Positions 37,662 to 46,646 of a DNA stretch of 64,000 nt are shown here, one piece after another. Position 1 is the first letter of the stretch; each line of letters begins with the position of its first letter. The position numbers were made by a program, and so were the translations under genes. This DNA is from Ignatzschineria indica (GTDB taxonomy: Bacteria > Pseudomonadota > Gammaproteobacteria > Cardiobacteriales > Wohlfahrtiimonadaceae). Under the pieces are notes generated by a model. The model saw nothing but the letters and a program-made list of their open reading frames with translations, made no database searches and was not told the DNA's origin. The DNA lies in NCBI RefSeq assembly GCF_003121925.1, contig NZ_QEWR01000004.1, positions 124,001 to 188,000 on the forward strand, given 5' to 3'.

Positions 37662-39125
37662 ATGATGGAATTTAAACTGACAGATATACTCGTTGCTCTT
37701 CCTGAGATCTTCTTGATGAGTATGATCGTCATCATCTTGTTATATGAGAGCTTAAATAAGAATGCGAAGCAGTCGATGCTCTATACGCTTTCCCTTATTG
37801 CGCTCTTTGGAACAGCAATTCTCTCGCTCTACCAATATAATGTGGACCTCACCGGTGGCATTATGGGGGCAGATGCTTTCTGGTTTGGGGAGATCACCTA
37901 TAATCCGATCTCACTGCTCCTGAAAGTGGCGATGACGATTGTTGTGGCATTTGGCTTAATCTATAGCTACGGACGTTTAGCCGATAGTGATATTGCAAAT
38001 GCAGAATATTATGTTCTTATCCTCTTGAGTACCTTGGGGATGTTAGTACTTGTTTCTGCGGCAAGTCTCTTAACGGTCTATGTAGGTCTTGAGCTGATGT
38101 CACTCCCGATGTATGGTTTAGTAGCGCTCAATCGCCGTAGCCAAAAAGGTTCGGAAGCGGCAATGAAGTACTTTGTTGTCGGGGCGATGTCATCGGGGAT
38201 CTTACTCTTCGGTATGGCGCTTCTCTATGGTGCGACAAGCTCGTTACAATTTATCGATATCAACAATGTGATTGCTGATGGGATGACCGATAGTCAAGCA
38301 CGCTTAATGCTCTTCTCTGCAGTCTTCTTGATTGTGGGTGTGGTCTTTAAGTTAGGGGGCGCTCCGTTCCATAACTGGGTGCCTGATGTCTATGAAGGCG
38401 CTCCAGTTGCTGTTGCGATGTTTATCGGTGCGGCGCCTAAGATTGCCAGCTTTATCATGGCGGCATTCCTCTTAATCGGTGCTTTAGAAGCATTTGCACC
38501 TAATTGGCAGCCCTTTATTATCGCAATCTCAATTATCTCCTTTATCATCGGTAACTTAGTGGCACTTAAACAGGATAATCTGCGCCGTATGCTCGGTTAT
38601 TCAGCGGTCTCACATGCTGGATTTATCCTCCTAGGTCTGCTCATTACTGCAGAATCAGATAATGCGCTTAGCGCTGGTATCTTCTATGCAATCACTTATG
38701 CATTGACGACGACAGCTGCATTTGGCTTTATCCTCTCTGTGAAGATCAATGGTAAAGAGATTCAAGCGATTGATGATCTTAAAGGCTTTGCGAAGAGTCA
38801 TGCATGGTATGCGATTCTTTTAGCATGTGTCATGTTATCGATGGGCGGTATTCCATTCTTTGTCGGCTTCTATGCAAAATTTGTAGTATTGCGTGCAGCG
38901 TTCGAAGCAGGTCATCTCTACACTGTGATCTTTGCTCTCTTAATGTCTGTGATCGGTCTTTACTACTATCTCCGTGTTATCAAAGTGATGTTCTTTGATG
39001 AAGAGGTATCAGGACGTGAGTTGACATTAGAAGCAACGGGTACAAGCCAAGTATTCTTCAATATCAATGTGGTGCTCTTAATTCTTTTAGGAGTCTTCCC
39101 ATCACTGCTCTATAGCTTCTTCTAG
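37662..39125 (+). CDS. nuoN: NADH-quinone oxidoreductase subunit N
   Basis: 487 aa, third antiporter-like subunit with 14 helices and last gene of the operon. YVGLELMSLPMYGLVALNR carries the helix-5 Glu, VVFKLGGAPFHNWVPDVYEGAPVAVAMFI the helix-7 Lys, and DNLRRMLGYSAVSHAGFILLG the helix-8 region. A strong terminator begins 50 bp after the stop. Confidence 0.95.
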   Translation: MMEFKLTDILVALPEIFLMSMIVIILLYESLNKNAKQSMLYTLSLIALFGTAILSLYQYNVDLTGGIMGADAFWFGEITYNPISLLLKVAMTIVVAFGLIYSYGRLADSDIANAEYYVLILLSTLGMLVLVSAASLLTVYVGLELMSLPMYGLVALNRRSQKGSEAAMKYFVVGAMSSGILLFGMALLYGATSSLQFIDINNVIADGMTDSQARLMLFSAVFLIVGVVFKLGGAPFHNWVPDVYEGAPVAVAMFIGAAPKIASFIMAAFLLIGALEAFAPNWQPFIIAISIISFIIGNLVALKQDNLRRMLGYSAVSHAGFILLGLLITAESDNALSAGIFYAITYALTTTAAFGFILSVKINGKEIQAIDDLKGFAKSHAWYAILLACVMLSMGGIPFFVGFYAKFVVLRAAFEAGHLYTVIFALLMSVIGLYYYLRVIKVMFFDEEVSGRELTLEATGTSQVFFNINVVLLILLGVFPSLLYSFF

Positions 39126-39175
39126 AATCGATAGTTCAGTCGATCGATTATTAAATCGACCAGTAGAGTAGAGAG

Positions 39176-39211
39176 AAGATCTTGTAATCATCGGTTACAA
39201 GATCTTTTTTT
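39176..39211 (+). terminator. Terminator of the nuo operon
   Basis: AAGATCTTGTAA and TTACAAGATCTT form a 12-bp perfect stem with a seven-base loop, followed by a T-run. Confidence 0.92.
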
Positions 39212-39312
39212 ATCTCCGGCATTTCAGTAGGTGATTTGATAAAATGAGTGATCAGATTAGAGAAAGATTAGAGAAAGATTAGAAAAGATCAATCGTAAGA
39301 AGGGAGTTAAAG

Positions 39313-39882
39313 ATGCAAGTGATTAAGATAGGTGTTGTCTCCGTATCCGATAGAGCGAGCCAAGGAGTCTATAAAGATGAGGGCATTCCCCATCTTAAAG
39401 CGTGGCTCTCTTCAGCTATTAAAAATGAGATTGAATTTCATGAACGCCTGATTGCAGATGAGCAACCGGTGATTGAAGAGGCGCTTAAAGATCTGGTGGA
39501 TAATCTCCATTGTGATCTTGTTTTGACCACCGGAGGAACAGGCCCCACAAAGCGAGATGTGACGCCCGATGCCACCTTAGCGGTTGCCGATAAGGAGATG
39601 CCAGGGTTTGGCGAGCAGATGCGTCAAGTGAGCCTCTACTTTGTGCCTACAGCGATCCTCTCACGACAAGTTGGGGTGATCCGTAAAGAGAGTCTGATTA
39701 TCAATCTTCCAGGGCGCCCGAGAGCTATTGAAGAGACGCTTGCCGGCGTTAAAGATAGTGATGGAAAAACAGTGGTCAATGGAATCTTCTCCGCAATTCC
39801 ATACTGCCTAGATCTCATTGGTGCCGGATATATCGAAGTTAATGAAGCGGTGACCACCGCCTTTAGACCGAAGAAGAAGTAG
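39313..39882 (+). CDS. mog: Molybdopterin adenylyltransferase
   Basis: 189 aa (E. coli Mog 195). Adenylylates molybdopterin before molybdate insertion by MoeA. Seen: GVVSVSDRASQGVYKDEGIP near 8-27, LVLTTGGTGPTKRDVTPDAT (about 73-92, the molybdopterin-binding TGGTG loop) and INLPGRPRAIEETL. The residues between read ADKEMPGFGEQMR, the Mog rather than MoaB form. RBS AGGGAG. Isolated from other moa/moe genes in this window. Confidence 0.9.
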   Translation: MQVIKIGVVSVSDRASQGVYKDEGIPHLKAWLSSAIKNEIEFHERLIADEQPVIEEALKDLVDNLHCDLVLTTGGTGPTKRDVTPDATLAVADKEMPGFGEQMRQVSLYFVPTAILSRQVGVIRKESLIINLPGRPRAIEETLAGVKDSDGKTVVNGIFSAIPYCLDLIGAGYIEVNEAVTTAFRPKKK

Positions 39883-39961
39883 AGAGTAAGGGTAGTATCG
39901 GTTTTATCAGTAATTATTAACACATAGTTTTATGTGGAAATAATTAACTCTTCAAAATAAG

Positions 39962-39992
39962 AAACCCCCAATAGTCCATTGGGGGTTTTCGC
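39962..39992. terminator. Bidirectional terminator between mog and the lactonase gene
   Basis: AAACCCCCAAT pairs with ATTGGGGGTTT (inner loop AGTCC). A T-run follows on the plus strand (TTTTC) and a weaker one on the minus strand. It sits between convergent genes. Confidence 0.8.
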
Positions 39993-40023
39993 ATGAAAGT
40001 TTATACTTCAAACAAAGTGATTT

Positions 40024-40818
40024 TTAATCATAATATTTAGGTGCCTTGCGGAAGCTATCCCATGTATCAGGATCATGCCCTGTGACTACCAGTGCTTCCG
40101 TTTGTTGAGCAATAAAGCGTAGTTTAGCTACAGAACGAGCGGACTCTATTGCTGATGTTAGGAAGCCTGGTAATACTTTGTCATCCCAATGTTCTGTGGT
40201 ATAAGCCGCATCAATTGCTAGTAGTATAGATCCTTGATTAGGTAAAGTTATAAGAAAACTACAGTGTCCAGGTGAGTGTCCCGGAGTTGGGATCATAATG
40301 ATAGTACCATCTCCGTAAAGATCAAATTGGTCATCATTTTCTAAGGAGAGGAAATGCCATTTCAGGTTCGGCTGGTCAAAATCTTTTTTTATGTACCCCC
40401 CTGTAGCAAACCAATCGGCACTATATGCATATTCATATTCTTTTCGTTGCACTACATGAGTCGCATTTGGAAAACGACCGATAGCGCCTGTATGATCAAG
40501 ATGGAGATGACTTTGTAAAACAAATTTAATGGATTCAGGATCAATATCTAACGTTTTAACAGCATTATAGCAACCTTCTTCTTCGGTCATGATAGGCCAA
40601 TAGACATCCGTTATTTCTCCCCAATGTGTTTTAGGGTCAAGCGCGCACTCTACAGCAGTTCCTCCATCAATAATTACATTACCTTTAGGGTGAGTAATTA
40701 AGAACCAGGGAATTGGGATCTCATAGGGATTAGGGTCAGCATTCATTTTGATATTATTTTCTTTACACTTAATGCTGCCTGTTTGAAGCATATATAATTT
40801 AATTTTATTATTACTCAT
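40024..40818 (-). CDS. Lactonase of the MBL fold (AttM/BlcC-like)
   Basis: 264 aa. The dinuclear zinc motif HxHxDH is present as SHLHLDHTG (His104, His106, Asp108, His109). TPGHSPGHCSFL gives the next ligand, LLAIDAAY the bridging Asp, and VVTGHDPDTW the last His. The size and segment order match the AHL lactonase group containing AiiA and AttM/BlcC, which open N-acyl-homoserine lactones or gamma-butyrolactone. It follows an iron alcohol dehydrogenase by 96 bp on the same strand, the partnership seen in Agrobacterium blcBC, so gamma-butyrolactone-type catabolism is a reasonable inference. Codon use is AT-richer than in flanking genes. Confidence 0.8.
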   Translation of the reverse strand: MSNNKIKLYMLQTGSIKCKENNIKMNADPNPYEIPIPWFLITHPKGNVIIDGGTAVECALDPKTHWGEITDVYWPIMTEEEGCYNAVKTLDIDPESIKFVLQSHLHLDHTGAIGRFPNATHVVQRKEYEYAYSADWFATGGYIKKDFDQPNLKWHFLSLENDDQFDLYGDGTIIMIPTPGHSPGHCSFLITLPNQGSILLAIDAAYTTEHWDDKVLPGFLTSAIESARSVAKLRFIAQQTEALVVTGHDPDTWDSFRKAPKYYD

Positions 40819-40914
40819 AAGATAACCTCCTTTAGATCATCAAGTAGTAGTAGATTGTAATTTTGCTAACATGTCTTTTTTATTGTTAAAATTTGACCAT
40901 GTACTTTTAAAGTT

Positions 40915-42090
40915 CTAATTTTGTAAAAGCTCTATTTCTCCATGCCATGCAGCGTTATAAATTCTAAAAATATCATTTTCAGTTAAATTTTTAGGAGTGC
41001 GTACTAGAAGGCGCTGTTGTTTAATCGCATCTGTAGCTAAATTGGTGAGATGTTGTTGTTTGATTTCATAAAATTGCAGAGAGCTTGGAATATTAATTGA
41101 CTTCAGAAGAGATTGAATAGCCAAAATTGTCACTCTAGCGGCTTCACTAACAGATTTTCCTGTTAGCGGAAGATTCATTTTTTCCCCTATTTTTGCCAGT
41201 CTTTTTTGAGCGGAGGTTTCAATCTCAGTAAGAACATATGGCAGAAGCAATGCGTTAGATTCTCCATGGCTAATATGGAATTGCCCCCCGAGAGGATAAG
41301 CAAGAGCATGTACCGCTCCTGCTCCAGCATTAAAAAAGGCGATGCCAGCTAAATAACTGCCATAACTCATCTGGATACGAGCCTGTTGATCTTCCCCATT
41401 TTTGTAGGCATTAAACAAAGACTGATTAATAAGTTCAATAGCATTTAGAGCTAGTTGGTCAGTAATGGGATCGGCATTAATTGACAGATAAGCCTCAATT
41501 GCGTGTGTTAGTGCATCAACGCCTGTAGCTGCTGTTACTCGAGGAGGTACAGTAACTGTTAGAGAAGGGTCTAGTAGTGCAATATCAGCGAGTAGGTGAT
41601 CACTTGCAATGACATCTTTGCTATGAGCAAGAGAGAGCACAGCAAGATTTGTTACTTCAGAACCTGTGCCTGATGTTGTTGGAATCATAATTTTAGGCAA
41701 TCCTTTATGTGTTGGTTTAAGGTCTCCAGTTAAGTTAAGGTAACGAGAAACTTCACCTTCATGGGTTGCTAGTGTAGCTGCGATTTTAGCTAAATCTAAT
41801 GCACTACCACCACCTATACCGATAACAAGATCAGAGTTTTGGTTGCGTGTATAGTTGACAATACGCTCACCTAAAGCAAGTGAGGGCTCGGGTTCTATTT
41901 CGGTAAAAAATGAGAGTTGGTAAGATTTAAGAGAGTCAGTAATTTGAGTTATTAAGCCTGAAGATACTAAAAAAGGATCAGCTACAATTAATATATTACG
42001 GACATTCATAGGCTCAATAATAGTGTTAAGAGACTTTGCCACTTCCCATCCATGATAGGTCTTAGGAATAAGAGTTGTTTGTTTAATCAT
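40915..42090 (-). CDS. Iron-containing alcohol dehydrogenase
   Basis: 391 aa. NAD-binding GIGGGSALDLAKIAA (about 92-106), IMIPTTSGTGSEVTNLAVL, and the metal ligand set: Asp in LADIALLDP, DALTHAIEAYLS, and GAVHALAYPLGG with HISHGESNALLLPYV. This is the group that includes gamma-hydroxybutyrate dehydrogenases and BlcB. With the lactonase downstream, a route lactone to hydroxy acid to semialdehyde is suggested; no semialdehyde dehydrogenase gene is adjacent. It is preceded by a repressor-type promoter (42202-42251). Confidence 0.85.
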   Translation of the reverse strand: MIKQTTLIPKTYHGWEVAKSLNTIIEPMNVRNILIVADPFLVSSGLITQITDSLKSYQLSFFTEIEPEPSLALGERIVNYTRNQNSDLVIGIGGGSALDLAKIAATLATHEGEVSRYLNLTGDLKPTHKGLPKIMIPTTSGTGSEVTNLAVLSLAHSKDVIASDHLLADIALLDPSLTVTVPPRVTAATGVDALTHAIEAYLSINADPITDQLALNAIELINQSLFNAYKNGEDQQARIQMSYGSYLAGIAFFNAGAGAVHALAYPLGGQFHISHGESNALLLPYVLTEIETSAQKRLAKIGEKMNLPLTGKSVSEAARVTILAIQSLLKSINIPSSLQFYEIKQQHLTNLATDAIKQQRLLVRTPKNLTENDIFRIYNAAWHGEIELLQN

Positions 42091-42201
42091 GATCTATTCT
42101 CCTTGGGAGGTTATTTGAAGTTTTGAGCAAGGAATCAAGCTTATGGTGTTCATGCCTCTTGATTATTTAATATCCCTATTAGGGCATTTTAAATAAAGAA
42201 T

Positions 42202-42219
42202 AATGAATACGTATTCATT
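42202..42219. promoter_or_regulatory. Perfect 18-bp palindrome, probable LacI-family operator
   Basis: AATGAATACGTATTCATT is a perfect inverted repeat with a central CG, the symmetry preferred by LacI/GalR regulators. It begins 2 bp past the -10 box of the dehydrogenase promoter and so covers the start site. The LacI-type gene lies next to it. Confidence 0.75.
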
Positions 42220-42221
42220 TA

Positions 42222-42251
42222 TCTATAGCACGATTACTTTTATGAGGTCAA
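42222..42251 (-). promoter_or_regulatory. Promoter of the dehydrogenase-lactonase pair
   Basis: Minus strand: -35 TTGACC (42246-42251), 18-bp spacer, -10 TATAGA (42222-42227) with an upstream TGC giving an extended -10. The palindrome at 42202-42219 follows immediately. Confidence 0.7.
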
Positions 42252-42285
42252 TCAGTAAATATTTTTATCATTGAGATTTATTTAA

Positions 42286-43305
42286 CTATAAAGATCCTCT
42301 TTCAAAAATTTGGGGTGGAAAAGTAACATTGATGTTGTGTTGTTTTTGAAACTCAATATTATCAATTAAGAGTTTAATGGCTGTAAGACCAAGATTCTCT
42401 GTTGGCCCAATTGTGGTAAGATCGAGATAACTGTGACTACTCAGTTTGACGTTGTCAATTCCTAAAACTCCAATATCATTAGGGCACTGAAGATCTAGAG
42501 TTTTTTTTGTGTAATCCATTATTTCAAGTGCAATAGCATCCGTAGCTGCAAAGATAGCCTTTTTTCCAGGTGCTGTTTGATACCACTCTTTAATTTTTGG
42601 AATTAAAATAGAAAAGTCTATAGCATCAGGATTATAACTATATTCTTTTTTTGGAGCCTCTTTATAACAGTGAAAATACTGTTTGCAAAATCCTTCGTAT
42701 CGATGACGAAAAGTACTGACATCTAGTCTGCCCCCAACCCAAAATATTGAATCGTACTTTTTTTTATAGAGTAACTCACATCCCATTGCAGCTGCTTTAT
42801 AATTATCTAGCTCGACATAATTTAATTTTTCTTGATGACGTCTATTATACGAGACAAAAGGGATATTGAGGGCATTAAGCTGTTTAATGATAGGGTCTTC
42901 ATAAAGAATACATGACATAATGATTCCTTTTGGCTGTGTTGCAAGTGCTGCACGATAGCTCTCTTCTATACCCCCATCTTCTATAATATAGATATTAACT
43001 TTATACCCGCGTTGCGTAGCATACTGTACAATCCACATAGTGCTTTCTACAAAAAACGGATTTTCCAAGGTGCCGGAAATGAGACTAATGATTTTTGAGC
43101 TCCCTGATACAAGATCCCTAGCACTCTGATTAGGTAGATAGTTTAGTGTCTTAATTGCTTTATAAACTTTTTCACGAGTTTTAGGTCCAACTTTTTCAGG
43201 ATGATTTAGTACCCGTGAGACAGTTGCCTGAGATACTTGTGCTAAACGTGCTACATCTTTAGAAGATGGACGATCGATTAAGAGATTAGAAGGGGAGTGC
43301 TTCAT
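42286..43305 (-). CDS. LacI-family transcriptional regulator
   Basis: 339 aa. N-terminal HTH and hinge: SSKDVARLAQVSQATVSRVL (about 14-33), then NYLPNQSARDL, where the hinge helix would contact the minor groove. Periplasmic-binding-protein-like effector domain from about residue 65 (SGTLENPFFVEST, AATDAIALEIMD, DIGVLGIDNVKLSS). It is transcribed toward the dehydrogenase, from which it is separated by the palindromic site, and is likely the local repressor. Ligand unknown: the pocket is not recognisable. AT-rich codon use as for its two neighbours. Confidence 0.88.
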   Translation of the reverse strand: MKHSPSNLLIDRPSSKDVARLAQVSQATVSRVLNHPEKVGPKTREKVYKAIKTLNYLPNQSARDLVSGSSKIISLISGTLENPFFVESTMWIVQYATQRGYKVNIYIIEDGGIEESYRAALATQPKGIIMSCILYEDPIIKQLNALNIPFVSYNRRHQEKLNYVELDNYKAAAMGCELLYKKKYDSIFWVGGRLDVSTFRHRYEGFCKQYFHCYKEAPKKEYSYNPDAIDFSILIPKIKEWYQTAPGKKAIFAATDAIALEIMDYTKKTLDLQCPNDIGVLGIDNVKLSSHSYLDLTTIGPTENLGLTAIKLLIDNIEFQKQHNINVTFPPQIFERGSL

Positions 43306-43327
43306 TAGTATTTTCCTTTTGACTAAA

Positions 43328-43366
43328 AAAAAGAGTGATGATTGTATTTATCACCACTCTCTCTTG
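43328..43366 (-). terminator. Terminator of the rpsB-tsf operon
   Basis: GAGTGATGA (plus strand, 43333-43341) pairs with TCACCACTC using one G-T pair; on the minus strand the stem is followed by eight T. A second hairpin (AGCCATCTTC/GAGATGGGCT) lies at 43373-43403 just after the tsf stop. Confidence 0.8.
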
Positions 43367-43429
43367 AAGAAGCCCATCTCTTTATAAGAGAAGATGGCTT
43401 TAATCATAAGCTCTATGTTTAGTATAGAG

Positions 43430-44296
43430 TTATTTTAATTGTTCCATAACTTCTGCAGCGAAGTCTGATTCAACAATCTCAACACCTTCACCAAGCTCTA
43501 AGCGAACGAATGCGTTTACTTTTGCTGATTCAGATTTGAGAAGTTTTTCAACTGTCATATCAGGATCTTTAACGAAGCTTTGACCAACAAGTGTTACTTC
43601 TTCAAGATACTTACGGATACGACCTTCGATCATCTTCTCTTGGATGTCTGCAGGACGGCCTGATTCTGCTGCTTGTGCAGTGAAGATATCACGCTCTTTT
43701 TGTAAGAGTTCAGCAGGAACGCCTGATGCGTCTACACATACAGGGTTTGAAGCTGCGATATGCATTGCGATATCACGTGGAAGCTCTTCATTTCCACCTT
43801 CAACGTCAACGAGTGCTGCGATACGGATACCGTGAGCATAAGCACCGATACGACCTTCAGCATGAAGACCTGCTACGCGACGAACAGTGATATTTTCACC
43901 GATCTTAGCGATGAGGTTTTTACGCGCTTCATCAAGAGATACACCATCAACAGTGATATCTGCTAAATCATCAATTGTGTTTGCACGCTTTTCAAATGCG
44001 ATATCCGCTACTTTGTTTGAGAATGCGATGAAGTCTTCGTTTTTAGTAACGAAGTCAGTTTCACAGTTAATTTCAACGATTACACCAAATTTGTCATCGT
44101 TACGAATTAAAAGAACGCCTTCCGCTGCTGCGCGATCTGCTTTCTTATCAGCTTTTGCTTGACCGCTTTTACGCATTAATTCGATTGCTGCTTCGATATC
44201 GCCGTTAGTTTCGGTGAGCGCTTTTTTACATTCCATCATCCCTGAACCTGTACGTTCACGGAGTTCTTTTACCATAGCTGCTGTAATTGTCGCCAT
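43430..44296 (-). CDS. tsf: Elongation factor Ts
   Basis: 288 aa from the ATG at 44296 that encodes the conserved MATITAAMVKELRERTG; a 20-codon upstream extension is rejected. Guanine-nucleotide exchange factor for EF-Tu. Signatures ERTGSGMMECKKAL (N-terminal UBA-like domain) and the TDFV motif in EINCETDFVTKNEDF near residues 76-90. The two core subdomains follow. It lies 85 bp after rpsB, the universal order. Confidence 0.97.
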   Translation of the reverse strand: MATITAAMVKELRERTGSGMMECKKALTETNGDIEAAIELMRKSGQAKADKKADRAAAEGVLLIRNDDKFGVIVEINCETDFVTKNEDFIAFSNKVADIAFEKRANTIDDLADITVDGVSLDEARKNLIAKIGENITVRRVAGLHAEGRIGAYAHGIRIAALVDVEGGNEELPRDIAMHIAASNPVCVDASGVPAELLQKERDIFTAQAAESGRPADIQEKMIEGRIRKYLEEVTLVGQSFVKDPDMTVEKLLKSESAKVNAFVRLELGEGVEIVESDFAAEVMEQLK

Positions 44297-44381
44297 TATA
44301 AATACCTTAATAAATGAAAAGTGAATCGGAAATTGGTGATAAAGTGAAGCGCCCACCGAGATGAGCGCTTAACCTTACTGA

Positions 44382-45152
44382 TTATTCTGCGGCTTCTTCT
44401 ACCACTACAACTTCTTCAACTTCTACGAATTGATCTTTCTTTTGAAGATCTTCAGAGATGAGTTGTGCGTTTGAACCACGGCCTTCGATAACCGCGTCAG
44501 CTGCTGCTGTTGCATAGAGTTGAATTGCACGAATAGCATCATCGTTACCAGGAATAACGTAATCGATATTCTCTGGTGAGCTGTTTGTATCTACAACACC
44601 GATTACCGGAATACCCATTTTTCTCGCTTCAGCTACTGCGTTGCTCTCATAGCCAACATCAATAATGAAGATCGCATCCGGAATATTAGGCATATCTTTA
44701 ATACCGCCAAGGCTTTTTTCGAGCTTCGCAACTTCACGCTCTAATAAAATACCTTCTTTTTTCGTCAAGCGCTCGATAGAACCATCTTCTTGCATCTCTT
44801 CGATTTCACGAAGACGGCGAATTGAGTTACGAACAGTTTTGAAGTTAGTCAGCATACCACCTAACCAGCGATGGTTAACGTAAGGCATACCTGCACGTTT
44901 CGCTTGCTCTGTGATAATGTCAGATGCTGCGCGTTTTGTACCTACAAAAAGGATACGACCATTTTGTGAAGCAACTTTAGAGATAAAGTTCATCGCATCA
45001 TTAAACATAGGAAGAGTCTCTTCTAAGTTAATGATATGAATTTTAGAACGTGATCCAAAGATGTAAGGCTTCATTTTTGGGTTCCAGAAACGAGTTTGGT
45101 GACCAAAGTGAACGCCTGCTTCGAGCATATCGCGCATTGAAACTTGTGACAT
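44382..45152 (-). CDS. rpsB: 30S ribosomal protein S2
   Basis: 256 aa. Conserved start [27 protein letters not shown] (signature 1), then [19 protein letters not shown] and [19 protein letters not shown] with [23 protein letters not shown] (signature 2). The tail is Val/Glu-rich. The long leader (about 300 nt) may carry the S2 autoregulatory structure described for gammaproteobacteria. Confidence 0.97.
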   Translation of the reverse strand: MSQVSMRDMLEAGVHFGHQTRFWNPKMKPYIFGSRSKIHIINLEETLPMFNDAMNFISKVASQNGRILFVGTKRAASDIITEQAKRAGMPYVNHRWLGGMLTNFKTVRNSIRRLREIEEMQEDGSIERLTKKEGILLEREVAKLEKSLGGIKDMPNIPDAIFIIDVGYESNAVAEARKMGIPVIGVVDTNSSPENIDYVIPGNDDAIRAIQLYATAAADAVIEGRGSNAQLISEDLQKKDQFVEVEEVVVVEEAAE

Positions 45153-45456
45153 ATATAATTTCCTTTGTAAATTTAGGGTTAAGCCTCCAGATTTTCCTAA
45201 GACGTAACTCTAGGTAGTTCTTGGGCACCTCTCTACACGCTCTTTTTGAAGAAGAAGGAGTGTTATTGAGAAGTTAAGAGCTACAGAGCACCCCCGTCTA
45301 GGAGTTTTCATCTGTGAGTAGTTTAAGTTAAATTTTACCGGAATAGCCCTTCCGTTTATGGGTCATAAAAAGGGTTAAACCAGCCTTCTTTGCCCTTGTT
45401 ACCCCTCTCAATGAGTTGCTCAATGAGTAGAAAGTAATCAAAATAGCAAGCCCCGT
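45153..45456 (-). promoter_or_regulatory. rpsB 5' leader
   Basis: About 300 nt lie between the mapped -10 box and the rpsB start. Several complementary segments are visible (for example CTCAATGAG repeats near 45408-45428, AAGGGTTAAACC near 45373). S2 is known to repress its own leader in gammaproteobacteria; whether that fold exists here needs a covariance model. Confidence 0.4.
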
Positions 45457-45462
45457 ATTATA
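45457..45462 (-). promoter_or_regulatory. rpsB -10 box with GC-rich discriminator
   Basis: Minus strand TATAAT followed by ACGGGGC. A GC-rich discriminator after a perfect -10 is typical of stringently controlled translation genes. No good -35 was found. Confidence 0.6.
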
Positions 45463-45525
45463 GTCCAAAAAAGCCTTATAAGCTAGCGATTTAAAATAAT
45501 AAAGAGAGAGGGGAAAGGGGGAATA

Positions 45526-45534
45526 TGGTATAAT
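45526..45534 (+). promoter_or_regulatory. hemE extended -10 promoter
   Basis: TGGTATAAT is a perfect extended -10 element 35 bp ahead of the hemE start; the -35 region is purine-rich without a match. Confidence 0.65.
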
Positions 45535-45568
45535 CGTGCCGATATAAATTGAGTGTTAGGACAGAACA

Positions 45569-46636
45569 ATGACTTATAAAAATGATCGTTTTATTCGTGC
45601 CCTTTTAAAAGAGAAAGTAGACAGAACTCCTGTCTGGATGATGCGTCAAGCAGGGCGTTATCTACCAGAGTATCGCCGTGTGCGTGCAGAGGCAGGTGAT
45701 TTTATGGCGCTCTGCCGTAATGCCGATCTTGCATGTGAAGTGACACTGCAGCCGATCGATCGTTTCGGTTTTGATGCTGCGATTCTCTTCTCTGACATCT
45801 TAACAATCCCAGATGCAATGGGCTTAGGTTTAAGCTTTGTTCCTGGGAAAGGTCCTGTATTTGAAACGCCGATTACCGATCCTGCACAAGTTGCAAAACT
45901 CCCGGTCGTTGATGTGGAAGATTCATTAGGCTATGTGATGAATGCGGTATCAACCATTCGTAAAGCATTGAAGAATGAAGTGCCACTAATCGGTTTTACC
46001 GGAAGCCCTTGGACACTTGCCACCTATATGATTGAAGGGGGCGGTAGTAAAGATTTTGGTAAGGTGCGCGGTTTTATGTATGAGCATCCAAGAGAGATGC
46101 ATCAACTGCTCGATAAGCTCTCCGATATCGTGATCGACTATCTCAACGCCCAGATTAAAAATGGTGCAGCGGCTGTTCAGATCTTTGATACTTGGGGTGG
46201 CATCTTATCGAAAGAGCATTACCAAGAGTTCTCACTTCGCTATATGGAGAAGATCCTTGCCGGCCTTATCACGGAGTATGATGGGCAGAAAATTCCTTCC
46301 ATCGTCTTTACGAAAAATGGGGGCATGTGGCTTAAAGAGCAAGCGGCTATCGGTGCTAATGGCTTAGGTTTAGATTGGATGACCGATATTGCTGAAGCGA
46401 AAGCTTTAGTAGGTAAGCAGGTTGTGCTTCAAGGGAATATGGATCCGGGTGTTCTCTACTCAACGCCTGAAATCGTGCGTGAAAATGTGAAGAAGGTACT
46501 TGCCGGCTTTGGTAAAGTGGCTGCAGATGAAGGCCATATCTTTAACTTAGGGCATGGGATTCATCCGGGAATCAATCCTGAGAATGTTAAAGCCATGGTT
46601 GACGCTGTTCGTGAGTTTAGCCCCGAGTATCACTAA
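45569..46636 (+). CDS. hemE: Uroporphyrinogen decarboxylase
   Basis: 355 aa. Decarboxylates uroporphyrinogen III to coproporphyrinogen III. Signature 1 [14 protein letters not shown] (about 23-36), [15 protein letters not shown] with the catalytic Asp region, signature 2 [23 protein letters not shown]-terminal [16 protein letters not shown] is intact. It is followed 10 bp later by a NUDIX gene, which probably shares its transcript. Confidence 0.96.
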   Translation: MTYKNDRFIRALLKEKVDRTPVWMMRQAGRYLPEYRRVRAEAGDFMALCRNADLACEVTLQPIDRFGFDAAILFSDILTIPDAMGLGLSFVPGKGPVFETPITDPAQVAKLPVVDVEDSLGYVMNAVSTIRKALKNEVPLIGFTGSPWTLATYMIEGGGSKDFGKVRGFMYEHPREMHQLLDKLSDIVIDYLNAQIKNGAAAVQIFDTWGGILSKEHYQEFSLRYMEKILAGLITEYDGQKIPSIVFTKNGGMWLKEQAAIGANGLGLDWMTDIAEAKALVGKQVVLQGNMDPGVLYSTPEIVRENVKKVLAGFGKVAADEGHIFNLGHGIHPGINPENVKAMVDAVREFSPEYH

Positions 46637-46646
46637 AGGCTAATAG

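Noticed and set aside
40024-43305. Prophage or transposon as the carrier of the lactonase island
   Set aside because: No integrase, transposase, terminal inverted repeats or target duplications were visible at the borders; only composition and content suggest transfer.
44297-44356. 20-codon N-terminal extension of tsf
   Set aside because: Universal EF-Ts start MATITAAMVKELRE is at 44296.
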